From Mercurialis annua (Eukaryota; Streptophyta; Magnoliopsida; Malpighiales; Euphorbiaceae): a stretch of 64,000 nucleotides of DNA. Where the stretch lies: contig NC_065577.1 in the NCBI RefSeq assembly GCF_937616625.2, positions 6,365,001 through 6,429,000 on the forward strand, given 5' to 3'. The number at the start of each line of letters is the position of its first letter. Within the stretch, counting starts at the first letter, position 1. The notes beneath the pieces were generated by a model that worked only from the letters and a program-made list of their open reading frames with translations, was not told the origin of the DNA and made no database searches. Positions 32,701-42,698 of this stretch are shown here, in pieces. A program made the position numbers and the translations under genes.

Positions 32701-34118
32701 CCAATTTCAGGAGCACATTTCACACGCAACACATGAAGCCCTTCATCTGGAACATTGGAACAGCAACATACAAAGCAGCCATGGATAGAGCAATGAAAGC
32801 TCTGGAAGACAAACATGACGCTGGCTACAAATGGATCAAAGAGAGGGACAGGAAACACTGGTGTAGAGCGCTGTTCAAAGAGGAAGTTAAGTGTGATATC
32901 CTCCTAAACAACCTGGCTGAAGCATTCAACAAGTACATACTTGCTGCAAGAGAGAAGCCAGTGTTGACAATGTTCGAAATGATAAGGACGCAGCTTATGA
33001 AGAGGATTAATGACAAGCAGAAGTTTGGGGGAAACATGGAGGGTGAGCTGTGCCCAAAGATCAGAAAGAAGCTTGCTAAAATCATTGATTATGGTTGGAA
33101 GTTCACCGCAGATCCTGGTGGTAGCCCTCAGTGGCAGGTAGAGGGCCCAGGGGGCCAGTTCGTGGTTGATTTGGCTAACAGAACATGCACATGTCGAAGG
33201 TGGCAGCTTAGTGGAATCCCATGTTCGCACGCTACGCCATGCATATATGGAAATAATCAACGGCCTGAAGAGTTTGTGGATGATTTCTACAGTGTAGCTA
33301 CGTATCAGAGGGTATACAGCTATGTAATCAACCCTATGAATGGGCCAGACATGTGGGAAACAGACCCTGAGCCGGCTAATATCATACTCCCACCATCCCC
33401 AGTACATAAGAAGAAGAGGGGCAGAATACCAACGGCCAGGAAAAAAGAGGCGGAGGAACTAGAGAAACAAAGGGTTGAAAAAGCCAAGGAAGCCGCTGCA
33501 GGTAGGGAAAAGTTGCCAAGGAAAGGAAATATGAGAATGACGTGCAGTTTATGTGGTCAATATGGACACAATAAGAGGGGTTGCCTAAAGAGGAGTGGGG
33601 GTCAGTCAACTCATGAGGTTGGTGGTCCGTCAGCTGAAAGAGTGCCTGGTGGTCAGTCTGTTGAAAGAGAGCCTGGTGGTCAGTCTGCTGAACGAGAACC
33701 TGTGCTTCATGACTCTCCAGTCACCCTCCGCTGGATGATGGATGTAAGTGAATGTGTGGTTTTGTTGTTTTTAGTTTTTTGGTTTATTATTCCTTTAATT
33801 TTATTTTGGGTCTGTGTCTTTCCATGGCAGGGTACAAGTCAAGTCGTTCATAGGTCACCGAGTAGACGTGACACCTTTCCATTTGTGGATCAAGCAGTTC
33901 CGGCGGAACCTCCGCTTACTGACCAAGGCCAACCAGACCAGAACCACCCAGGTGATGCAGAAGAGAATGCCTTCAACAGCCAACGGAGCAGTGTTGACGA
34001 TGGAGCTCCGTCCCAACCTATCCCGACGCAAGCTGAAAAAGGAAAAGGGAAGCGGAGAGCTAAAGATGTTCCCTCTAGATACATGAACATCCTGAGGAAG
34101 AGATCCAAAAAAACGTAG
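29767..34118 (+). CDS. mudrA-like: MuDR-type transposase, four exons, one frameshift
   Basis: Exons: 29767-29875, 30130-32497, 32631-33743, 33831-34118, all with GT..AG introns joining in phase. The total is one base short of a multiple of three. The break is in the C-rich tract near 30462-30476; allowing for it, the product is about 1292 residues. Domains in order: PB1-like N-terminal domain (about 40-150), acidic and GAEAEAMD-repeat linker, MuDR DNA-binding domain (from about 560), MULE catalytic domain with D in CLDGCW (about 760), D in MSDKQKG (about 823), the FCWRHLW motif and E in LAEAFN (about 923), SWIM zinc finger with CTCRRW and PCSH (1012-1024), and a zinc knuckle CSLCGQYGHNKRGC (about 1130). 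It should cut and rejoin element ends in the nucleus. All catalytic residues are present, so only the frameshift argues against activity. Confidence 0.93.
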
Positions 34119-34406
34119 TGCTGGAACATGGATTAGTGGTAGTTATTTTGCTAATTATTATTGTGGTGCACATAGGCAGTATTTTGAACCATGCTTTTGA
34201 TTGTTTTGAGCCACAATGTTGTGGTTGTTTTAGGAATGGAATGTTATGAAACTTAGGAATGTTATGTAATTAATTCTTGAATCGGTGTACAGACATGAAA
34301 ATTCTTAATATAAAAGTACTCTACTAAAGACTTCAGAATCGAAATTAACACCAGAAAAGTTGAGTTACATAATAAAACGATCAATAAGACAAGTTTCACA
34401 AATGAT

Positions 34407-35103
34407 TTATAAGCCTTCAGTTCCCCTATTATTTTCTCTAATCCGAGCAGCTGTGAGTTCATTCTTCAATTCTCTAATCTCCATCTGCAGTCCCCTATTT
34501 GCAGCATACAAGTCTGTTAGCTCCAGCTCCATCCCCTCAATTTTGTTAGCAGCTTTAAGAAGCTCGTCCTCCACTTCAATTGCATCAATTATACTTGCTC
34601 TGTCAATCAAATGCTTCAGCTCGAATACATCTCCTCTGAGCTTTTCCCCTTCTTTCTGTAGCTCTCCATTTGATCTTTTCATAGTATACAACATGTGCTT
34701 CAGGTGAGGAGCATATTCCTCGTCATACCACATGAAGAAGGGGCATCGATTCACCCGCATCTATACACAACAGTTGGCTTTAGAAAATGCCATATAAAAA
34801 ATACAAACACATTGAATAAAACCCTAATATCCAAATGACTCAAATCAGAAACCCCAAAATTACCGTTTTACAAACCCTAATATCCAAATGACCCAAATCA
34901 GAAACCCAAAAAATTGTCGTTTTACACAAGAAGAAGAATTTCATACAACTAACCTTAGCATTTGGACATCGAAAGAATCGCCTCCCAGGATGCTTTTCAG
35001 TCCAACACACCATGACCTTCGCCTCCAATCCGCATTTGCATTTAGGAACATTGCACACAGGGAATCCATCTACATAATCCTCTTCTGAAAATCCTTCGGC
35101 CAT
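34407..35103 (-). CDS. GRF zinc-finger coiled-coil protein, probably frameshifted before a membrane anchor
   Basis: Exons 35103-34954 and 34760-34407 join in phase to give 167 residues. Residues 22-70 form a GRF-type zinc finger: CKCG, then HPGRRFFRCP, then NRCPFFMWYD. The rest is a Leu/Glu/Lys coiled coil (about 80-160). GRF fingers bind single-stranded nucleic acid in DNA repair enzymes; the role here is unknown. The frame stops after GTEGL, but the alternative frame just downstream (to 34262) continues the coiled-coil pattern and then a hydrophobic run FVKLVLLIVLLC. A single indel near 34445 therefore seems to have removed a C-terminal membrane anchor. The gene is convergent with the transposase and divergent from the next GRF gene. 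Confidence 0.82.
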
Positions 35104-35554
35104 AATTAGGAGATCGACACAAGAAAGAACCCTAAAATCGACACAAATGGAAAGGTGTCACGTCTATAACAGTTTATAACAGTTTATGTTTGTCTATTGT
35201 TTTTTAGCAACGATAAGGTCAACATTTTACATAATCACCTAAGGTACTTATCCTATGTTTTAAATATCGTCCACGGTACTCATTCTTTTATTTCAGGATC
35301 AACCATGGTACTTCAACTTTTAATGAACTATCACTTAAAGTACTTAATCTTGATAATTAAAACAATAAAGGTTCGTTGGTAATTAAAAAAGGGACATCTG
35401 TCACACCTGACAACGAAAAGCAAATCTGAACCCTGCATAAATGAAGGTGCAACACATTATTCAACTGAACACTCAACCCCTTTCTGAAAACCCTCGTCTC
35501 ATTTTTTTTCTTACCAGCCTTCCCATAGATCTCCACTCCCAAGACACAACGACA
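35104..35554. promoter_or_regulatory. Shared upstream region between two divergent GRF genes
   Basis: These 451 bp separate the starts of the minus-strand GRF gene (35103) and the plus-strand GRF gene (35555), so they must hold both promoters. I could not assign a TATA box with confidence. Confidence 0.45.
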
Positions 35555-36189
35555 ATGGAAGGACAAGCTAAACAAGTTGTGTGCGACTGTGGAATTCCAT
35601 GCCGTATGCAGATTTCCTCCACCGAACGAAATCCAGGACGGAGATTTTACGGCTGTTCGAAGAGAAATGTAAGTATTTTAGATTTTACGGCATTTCGAAG
35701 AGAAATGTAAGTATTTTTTTAAAACTTAATCTTCATTTGTTGCCATTTAACTGTCGTTTGACCTACACTACACAGAATCAATGCGATTTTTTTGCGTGGG
35801 TGGATAACGACATGGCCTATCAGATGACGATGGTCAGGAATTTGAAAAGTGAGGTTAATGGCATGACTGAAGAACGCAACAAAGCTCTACTGGAACTAGT
35901 TCATGCCCATACTCAGGTGGCGGCTAAAACTGACGAACTGGAGCAACTTAATGAGGCCTTCGAGGGATTGAAGGAGTCCATTGAGATGTACCACGAAGAA
36001 AATGTGCTTATGATCCAGGATAGTGGTCTGCAACTTATGGAGATAAACACTCTGAAGAAACACGTCAAGCTGATGGAAGTCAAGTGCTCAGACATGGAGA
36101 GGAAAAACAAGATCATGAGGCTTGGTTTTTTTGTGGCATTTACAATTGCCGGTTGCAGTTTATCCGTTGCTTGTTTGAAGAAAAAATGA
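35555..36189 (+). CDS. GRF zinc-finger, coiled-coil, membrane-anchored protein
   Basis: Exons 35555-35668 and 35776-36189 join in phase, giving 175 residues. The GRF finger (residues 10-48) reads CDCG, then NPGRRFYGCS, then QCDFFAWVD. A coiled coil covers about 60-150, and a hydrophobic segment LGFFVAFTIAGCSLSVACL near the end is followed by three lysines, suggesting a tail anchor with a basic cap. A 38-bp tandem duplication around the donor creates a second GTAAGT site at 35707; its use would shift the frame. It shares its domain order with the neighbouring minus-strand gene, so the pair probably arose by duplication. Function unknown. Confidence 0.88.
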
Positions 36190-36704
36190 TGCATTTTCTA
36201 TTAAGTGACAATGGCTTGTGTTTGTGCAGTGTTGTTAGTAAACTGCGTTCCAATAATTTTTTGTATTATCTTAAACTCATTTAATTTGCTTGTTGGGAAA
36301 ACTTTGTGTGATTCAAAAATTTAAATTACAGTACTGTCGTTGATTACATAATTTAAGTGCAGGTGCTGTCTTTCATAATTAAATATAAGTTCAGGTGCTG
36401 TCTTTCATAATTGGTCGAAATGTCAAGGGCTATATTAGACTTCACAGAGAAATAAACCGCCAAAAAAATGAAAACTTAATGGCAAAGATTAGCAATGGGT
36501 TTTCCAAGAAACCCTTTCATTACACACGTTCCATCAGTTGTATTGTTCCAATGCAGCCTCTTCGTTAACCACAACCACTAACACAAAGGGCATGTAAAGA
36601 AATTGAAGAGTCATGATGGTAACTTATTTAAATAGGCAACCACAGCAACTGATTCAACCATTTCAGATTACACAAATTGTTCTTATTCTCAGAAAAACCA
36701 GAAG

Positions 36705-37545
36705 ATGTCCGATAATATTGTTGTGTCTTCACTTAATATGGAACTCATGGATTGCCCAATATGCTGTGAACCCTTAACAACTCCAATTATTCAGGTTTTT
36801 ACCCATTTATTTATCTTTACCGTTTACTGTTATTTATTTCTGTAATTGTATTGTTTAATAATTGTATTTTTTCTGTAACTATATTTAGTGTGAAAATGGG
36901 CATGCAACATGCAACTCATGCTCGGAGAAGACTCAGAAGTGCCATTCTTGCACCCTGCCTATCAGAAGAATGAGGAACCGGATTCTTGAAGATGTTGCTG
37001 ACTCTTTGAGAGTTTGTTGCTCGTTCAAGAATTATGGATGCCCAGCAACTGTGAGGTACCCCGAAAAGAGCAACCACGAAAAGTTCTGTTCTTTCATAGA
37101 GTGCTCATGCCCCATTGAAGTTTGCAATGTTAAGGGAACCTCTGAAATGATTTATGCTCACTGTAAAGTGATGCATAAAGATTTTGTGAAGCCGTTTGTT
37201 TTTTGTCGTAAATTCCCTGTTTCTGTTCGGCTGAATGATAATTTCTTTATTCTCCAAGAGGAAAACACAGACATTGTGTTTGTTCTGAACAACACAACGT
37301 GTTCTTATGGGAATATTCTTACAATCTGTTGTCTTGCACCGTCACAAGCTGGATGTTGCCCCTATGAAATTGAAGTGAATGCCAACTCAAGTCACAAGTT
37401 TCACAGTACTACCCAGAACATTCAAGGCACCGGCAATTACTATCGTTCTTTTTCAGGGTTCCTTCTTGATAGTGACCACGAATTTTTTGCTGACGGTATG
37501 ATCAAGATGGAGTTTTGTGTTTATCGCGCACCGGAGCTTGCTTAA
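36705..37545 (+). CDS. SINA-like RING E3 ubiquitin ligase
   Basis: Exons 36705-36794 and 36889-37545 join in phase for 248 residues. The RING finger is complete: C17-x2-C20-x10-C31-x3-H35-x2-C38-x2-C41-x6-C48-x2-C51, including CENGH. A SIAH-type zinc-finger region follows, with CCSFKNYGC, NHEKFC, CSCP and a late HCKVMH, and then the C-terminal SINA beta-sandwich region. Length and order match plant SINA-like proteins, which attach ubiquitin to targets bound by the C-terminal domain. The gene lies wholly inside the MULE. No disabling change is visible. Its target is unknown; a host factor or the transposase are both conceivable, as inference. Confidence 0.9.
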
Positions 37546-38138
37546 GAGGATGACCTGTTTATGTAGTCTTGTTTATGTATTTTTTGGTTAATTTTGGTGA
37601 AGATGGATATTTTTGTTCTTGTTTTTGTTCTTGTTCAGGGTTAATTTTGGTGAAGATGGATGTTAATGTAATTTTTTTCTAAACGTTCTGAAATGTTTGA
37701 ATATTTAATGAAGTCAATTATTAATCTTACTTTTATGCTTGTTTATATGTCTTTACGAATTATATTTTACATGTTTTGTAAGTAGTGTAAGTAATGTATG
37801 TTCTATATGTTTTATGTATATTTTTTTGTCCAGCGTAACAAATATCAGGGTCCACTACTCAATCTATTTTAAAAAGTCAGGGACCTTATGTGAACAAAAG
37901 TATAAGAATGAAAGACAGTGGTCATGCATGAACCATACGTATTTCATTTCTCTAAAAATAAATTTATAAAATTTCCAACATATAAGTGTCTTTGAATAAA
38001 ATAACAACATATCAGGAAATAATAAACAATGCTAAATTATGAAATAGCACATATAAAAAACATATAAGTGTTTTAAAATAAAATAACAACAATATCCGGA
38101 AATACAAAACAACGCTACATTTATTTGTTCTTTCGTTT
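37546..38138. other. Intergenic stretch between two convergent MULE genes
   Basis: This holds the 3' ends of the SINA-like gene and the PB1-like gene. A 20-odd-base phrase containing TTAATTTTGGTGAAGATGG occurs twice (about 37590 and 37640). No gene is seen. Confidence 0.45.
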
Positions 38139-39012
38139 TTATTTGTTCTTCTGTTTTTTGCTGCACCCTTCTTCTGGACCTTCAGCCACATCAGATGGGC
38201 CTTCATCAGCAACAATCTCCACTTCCAAGGCTTCTACTTGGCCCTCATCTTCAGTGCCGTACCACTCTAGCAACAATAATTCATCACCTGGACCTTCTTC
38301 AACTCCCGCGGCATCTTCAACTGCCTCCACTGGACCATCTTCAACTGGCTCAAATGGATCATCTTCTTCAATTTCTTTCAATTCTAACTTGGGTCCACTC
38401 TCAGGCACCAAATTATGCACATCATCAGAGGTTAAATATCGAACGTAGACATCAACCACACCTTCTTTTAGTGCAGCCCTTGCCATCTCCTCAACATCTC
38501 TATCATGTTCAAGAGGTTTTATCCCTCGATGATAGTCCAACTCTGGCTGCCTCCAATAATACATAACCAGCCGCTTCACTCCAATTTTTTTGGCCCACAA
38601 ATCAAGCCTATTCAGTGACAGTTGGGAAATGTCAAAACATCTTGCACACACGTCGCCCCACAAATAACCACCTTCTCCAAATTCTCCATCATAGTGCAGA
38701 ACAATTTCCAGGATCTGAGAATCCACTTCCACAGTACGGGCTGTTCAAACAAACAATATGGAGACATTCATTCACAGACATTATGCAAAACAAATCAACA
38801 AATTTTACAACCAACTTGAGAATAACTCCCCCCAAAAAACATACCCATAAACCTAAAAATTTACAATAAACCTAAAATCACAATTTCAAGTACCCAAAAA
38901 CACATACCCAAAAACCAACAAAATTACCCTAAACACTAAAATTAAAATTCGAACCTGGCCGTTTCTTCCCTTTCGTCTCATCACTGCCGAAGAAGATCTT
39001 TTCTTTTCCCAT
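38139..39012 (-). CDS. Stand-alone PB1-like domain protein, homologous to the transposase N terminus
   Basis: Exons 39012-38955 and 38740-38139 join in phase for 219 residues. An upstream in-frame ATG at 39036 could add eight residues, but it lies before a likely 5' UTR splice acceptor. Residues about 22-135 align with the PB1-like domain of the transposase in this element: both have a YYW motif, a D-D/E-EMA segment, G-VDVYVR, LT and LVP. Both genes split this domain from a short Lys-rich first exon at the same point. The C-terminal 80 residues are acidic and end in a basic cluster. It has no catalytic domain. It could bind the transposase, as PB1-type domains pair, but this is inference. Confidence 0.85.
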
Positions 39013-39259
39013 TATCTTCTTAGCCTGTTTTACCATATAAAGATATCAATACCAAAAAAGTGTGCACATGACAGTAACTTTACAAAAATTGATCAACCAT
39101 TTTTTTTCATACCCGGATTTGTTCTTCCTCGAAATGCAACGCAGGCGAACTACAGAACGAGAGAAAATGAAGAGCAACCAAACGACGATGACAAACGTCT
39201 AGGTCAGAGGAGATGGGAAATAGAAAAAGACTGATTTCAAAAACAAATATAATGAAGAA

Positions 39260-39594
39260 GAAAGAGTATGTCAGAAAGAAGATGAAAGAGAGAGAAAATT
39301 TACCGAGCGGTTAATTTTTTTTTTGATTTTAAAATTTGAAAAGTCAACCGACATGTCAGAGGGAGGGACTGTTGCAACTGACAGTGGACAGGTCACGTGG
39401 GTCGACAGGTGGCGAGGAAAACGCATGCAAACGATTAAATCGTTGGCGGCGCCGCGATTTTGTGTTTTTTTTTTTCCAGAAGGGCCGTGAATGGCGCCGC
39501 CATAAAGGTCAGGGGGTTTAGTGAAGCTTTTGAAAGGTGAGGGGGTTTAGGGAAGCTTAGTGCAAAGGTCGAGGACCGTCCATGATTATTAGCC
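39260..39594 (-). repeat. Right terminal inverted repeat of the MULE
   Basis: Inverse copy of 29141-29475, including the palindrome at 39430-39444. Confidence 0.93.
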
Positions 39595-39603
39595 GAATAT
39601 TTG

Positions 39604-40658
39604 TTTACCTAAAATTAAGGAAAAATTAGAGAGAGAGAAATTAATTTAAAAAACACGTTTATTTCTTAAAAATAGAGAGTTGGTTTGGCTCTCTAGATGT
39701 GGAGAGCCAAACCAACTCTTTATTTTTAATTTTAGAAATAAAGAGTCCATTGGACTATTATTTTCTAACTATATTCTTTATTATAAAGAATTTTGAACTT
39801 ATAGAGAGTCTATTGTAGATACTCTAATATGATAGATTTAACATCATTATTACAATAATAATTAGTGAAATATCTAAATATATCTTACGAATAATATTTA
39901 ATAAAATTATCGTTTTAAACTTTATTATTTATTGTGACATGATAATAGTTAATTTGTAAAAAGATGTATGTGATCTCCTAAGGTGAAGAATAACATCCAC
40001 CTACACAACATCAGCGATTAAAGTAGATTTTAGTAGTTCTTTTTTTTTTTGAGGAAGATTTTAGTAGTTCTTTAAAACTCAAAAATGGCAATAGAAAAAG
40101 AAAATATATAGACTACGATAGTGAAGCCAAGAATCCATGAATTATCTTTGAAAATTATGCCCCATGTAACGAAAAGCAAAATCAAAGTTATGTAATAACT
40201 AAATGGTGATAAAATTGAAAATTTATTTTTTTTCCAATAAATTTCAAATCTAATAATATGTTTTAAAGGAGACACTATTTTTATTTAATTATATATATAT
40301 ATATAGTCCAGCCATCAGTTAAAAATAATCATTTAAGATTTAACATGCTAAACTCGTAAAAAAAAATCAAATATGGAAAAACCGTTATTCAATATTGGTT
40401 TTGTTTAGCAGATATATAAATATTCTTCAAAATTATAAAAATGAAAAAAATAATCAGAAAACAAACTATTAGTTTTTTATAAAAATATTAAGAAGTGCTG
40501 GATTATGTCTTGTGAATTTCTTATTAAACCTGAAAACAGAATAGATGGTTAATAGGACGGTGTTGTTTGATTAACTTTCTGATACTAAATATCTTTCTAA
40601 ATTAAAGTTTGTTTTTGAATAGACAAGTGATTTTGTATATTCGGTCATTTGGGTATTG
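39604..40658. other. AT-rich intergenic DNA with a strong hairpin
   Basis: Apart from the hairpin at 39676-39719 and a MITE-like phrase near 39745-39830 (AGAGTCCATTGGAC, GAGAGTCTATTG), I see no feature. No gene. Confidence 0.35.
39676..39719. repeat. Perfect 18-bp hairpin with 8-base loop
   Basis: AGAGTTGGTTTGGCTCTC (39676-39693) is perfectly inverted at 39702-39719. Weaker pairing extends outward for about 20 bp on each side. It is probably the core of an old MITE of the AGAGTCTATTGGAG type, split or flanked by the MULE insertion. Confidence 0.7.
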
Positions 40659-40938
40659 CTCCCTACGTCCCAATAGAGTTGTCCACTTTGAGAAATTTTT
40701 TTTGTTCCAAAGTTCTCATCCATTTTAAGAAAGTAACAGCTTTTACACATAATTTTCCTATATTATCTCTATTTAAATTCACTAATGAGTAAATTAAAAT
40801 AAATTGAAAGTATATTTCACATTAAATAAGGGTATGACAAGAAAAGTAATTTTTTTTTAGAAAACCCACAAACAATGATTGTTTTTTTTTTAACTGTGTG
40901 ATAAAAACAAAGTAGACAATCTATTGGGACAAAGGGAG
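40659..40938. mobile_element. Stowaway-like MITE
   Basis: The ends CTCCCTACGTCCCAATAGA and, reverse-complemented, CTCCCTTTGTCCCAATAGA match the Stowaway (Tc1/mariner) consensus. TA follows the right end; on the left the expected TA reads TG. About 280 bp, AT-rich interior. Confidence 0.75.
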
Positions 40939-42698
40939 TATTATTTTTCTAGCGATTATTAAACGCGTTTTGGAGTAGATTCTGTGATTCGAGCGAATCC
41001 TTTTTCAGGTCTTAGGTCATGATGAGTCTCAGGGACTCAGATATTGATGTTGGTATGCTTCGTCATAGTCGAGTTTTGAAATTCGCCCAAAAGAGCAGAT
41101 CATATGCGATTCGATTTTACCATATTTATGCTACAATTCGGTTTCCATCAAAAAAGCATATTTATTAATTTGAAAAAAAAAACAATGAATATGGAATAAA
41201 AAGCACAAGATCTTAATTTACGACGATGACATGTCACAAGATAGACAAAGATATCAAATGTTTGACAATGAGCAGTTTATGTTCATCTATCAATAATGAG
41301 AAAAATAATGTAATGTGGCTAACTTATGAAACTGTGATAATGAGACATGGTACTGGAAATTGGTGGTAATCAAAGGCAGCAGTCCCAGCTTGGATTTTTG
41401 TTTGCTTTTATACCGATTTAAGTGACAAGTTACCATATAAATTGTCTTTGTAGATAAATAAATTAGTCACGGATTAAATAATTATGTACAATTAATTTTA
41501 TTTTGACAAATTAATTATGTACTATTTAAATCCTTCATATACAAAAGCAATATGGGCAAAGTGTAAAGCATAATCTATTTTCCCCTACTCTAAAATTAAA
41601 AGATTAATACATAATAGTATATGCTTGGATTATATTAACTATATCATATCATTTTATATTTTTATATAATAAGAAATACTGCTCTTTCTATTTTAATAGA
41701 ATTGTTCATTTTTTTACACCAACTCTTTTCATTTTTTATAAATAATATTTTTTTAAATTAATTTTGTATAAATCCACTAATAAACTATTATTTATTATTA
41801 TTTATCGAAACATATAGAAAATTTGCCCACTTTTAACGAAAAAAAATATTTTACTCTTTCTCAACTAAAGATTGATTGAAATTGAAACACTCGGAGTCCC
41901 TAATTATTTTTATCTTATTCTCTTTTAAGATAAATTAATGCAATTTAAGAAAAAATAGTTCAAATAAGGATGATAAGTTTAATTGTCCAACAAGTAAGTT
42001 AGTGATTATATTAAATAAGAATACTAATAAAAAAATTATAAAAAATTATAATATTAATTATAGTTAGTATTAATAAGAGATAAAATTCAAAATTTATGAA
42101 TATTATTTTGAGGAGTGTTTATCCCACACAATGAATGTGTCACGCCATTTTTACTACAAGCCAATAATCATTTTCGATAGAAAATCTTTATTTACTATTT
42201 ATTTTTTTATCATTAAACATTTGCACTGGGCTAACGCCTCATTGGTTTGTTGTACGAATGGCATGACGCAACCGTTGCGTTGTATAATTATTTTATTTTG
42301 AGACATTTAAAAAATTTAATTTAATGTGCACTTTCATGAAGGTGATTAATGCATGATTTAATTAATGTTAACTATTAATCAATTGTTAGATACTTAGATT
42401 AATGCTCAATAAATAGGTAAATGAAAAAAAAAAGGTAACTAGAACAGTAAATGAAATGTGAGAGAAATCTTACTATAGTACGTAAAAGAAATAAATAAAA
42501 AGAAACAAAATAAGCAAATAAAAAAAAAGAAACAAAATACAAATTAGCCCATGGTTAACCATTTAGAATATTCCATCATATATGTTAGATAAATTACATT
42601 AATATGTATCATGCAGTGTCTGAATTTTAAAATATTATATTTGAATTTCAAAACTTTTATATTTAAAAATTAGTATTTTAATTTTTTAAAAATATATT
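40939..42698. other. AT-rich intergenic DNA
   Basis: A degenerate Stowaway-like pair may lie at about 41685-41865 (CTCTTTCTATTTTAATAGAA and its diverged partner). No gene is seen up to the LARD-like element. Confidence 0.35.

Larger units (their letters stand above)
29141..39594 (+). mobile_element. Mutator-like element (MULE), 10,454 bp, multi-gene
   Basis: Terminal inverted repeats of about 335 bp start GGCTAATAATCATGG at each end. The perfect 9-bp duplication GAATATTTG lies at 29132-29140 and 39595-39603. Inside are a MuDR-type transposase gene (plus), two GRF zinc-finger genes (one minus, one plus), a SINA-like RING gene (plus) and a PB1-like gene (minus). All four cargo genes have one intron inside the coding region and, apart from one frame break, intact frames. 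The terminal repeats differ at only a few positions by eye, so the element is young. Whether it is still active depends on a single frameshift in the transposase. Confidence 0.95.
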
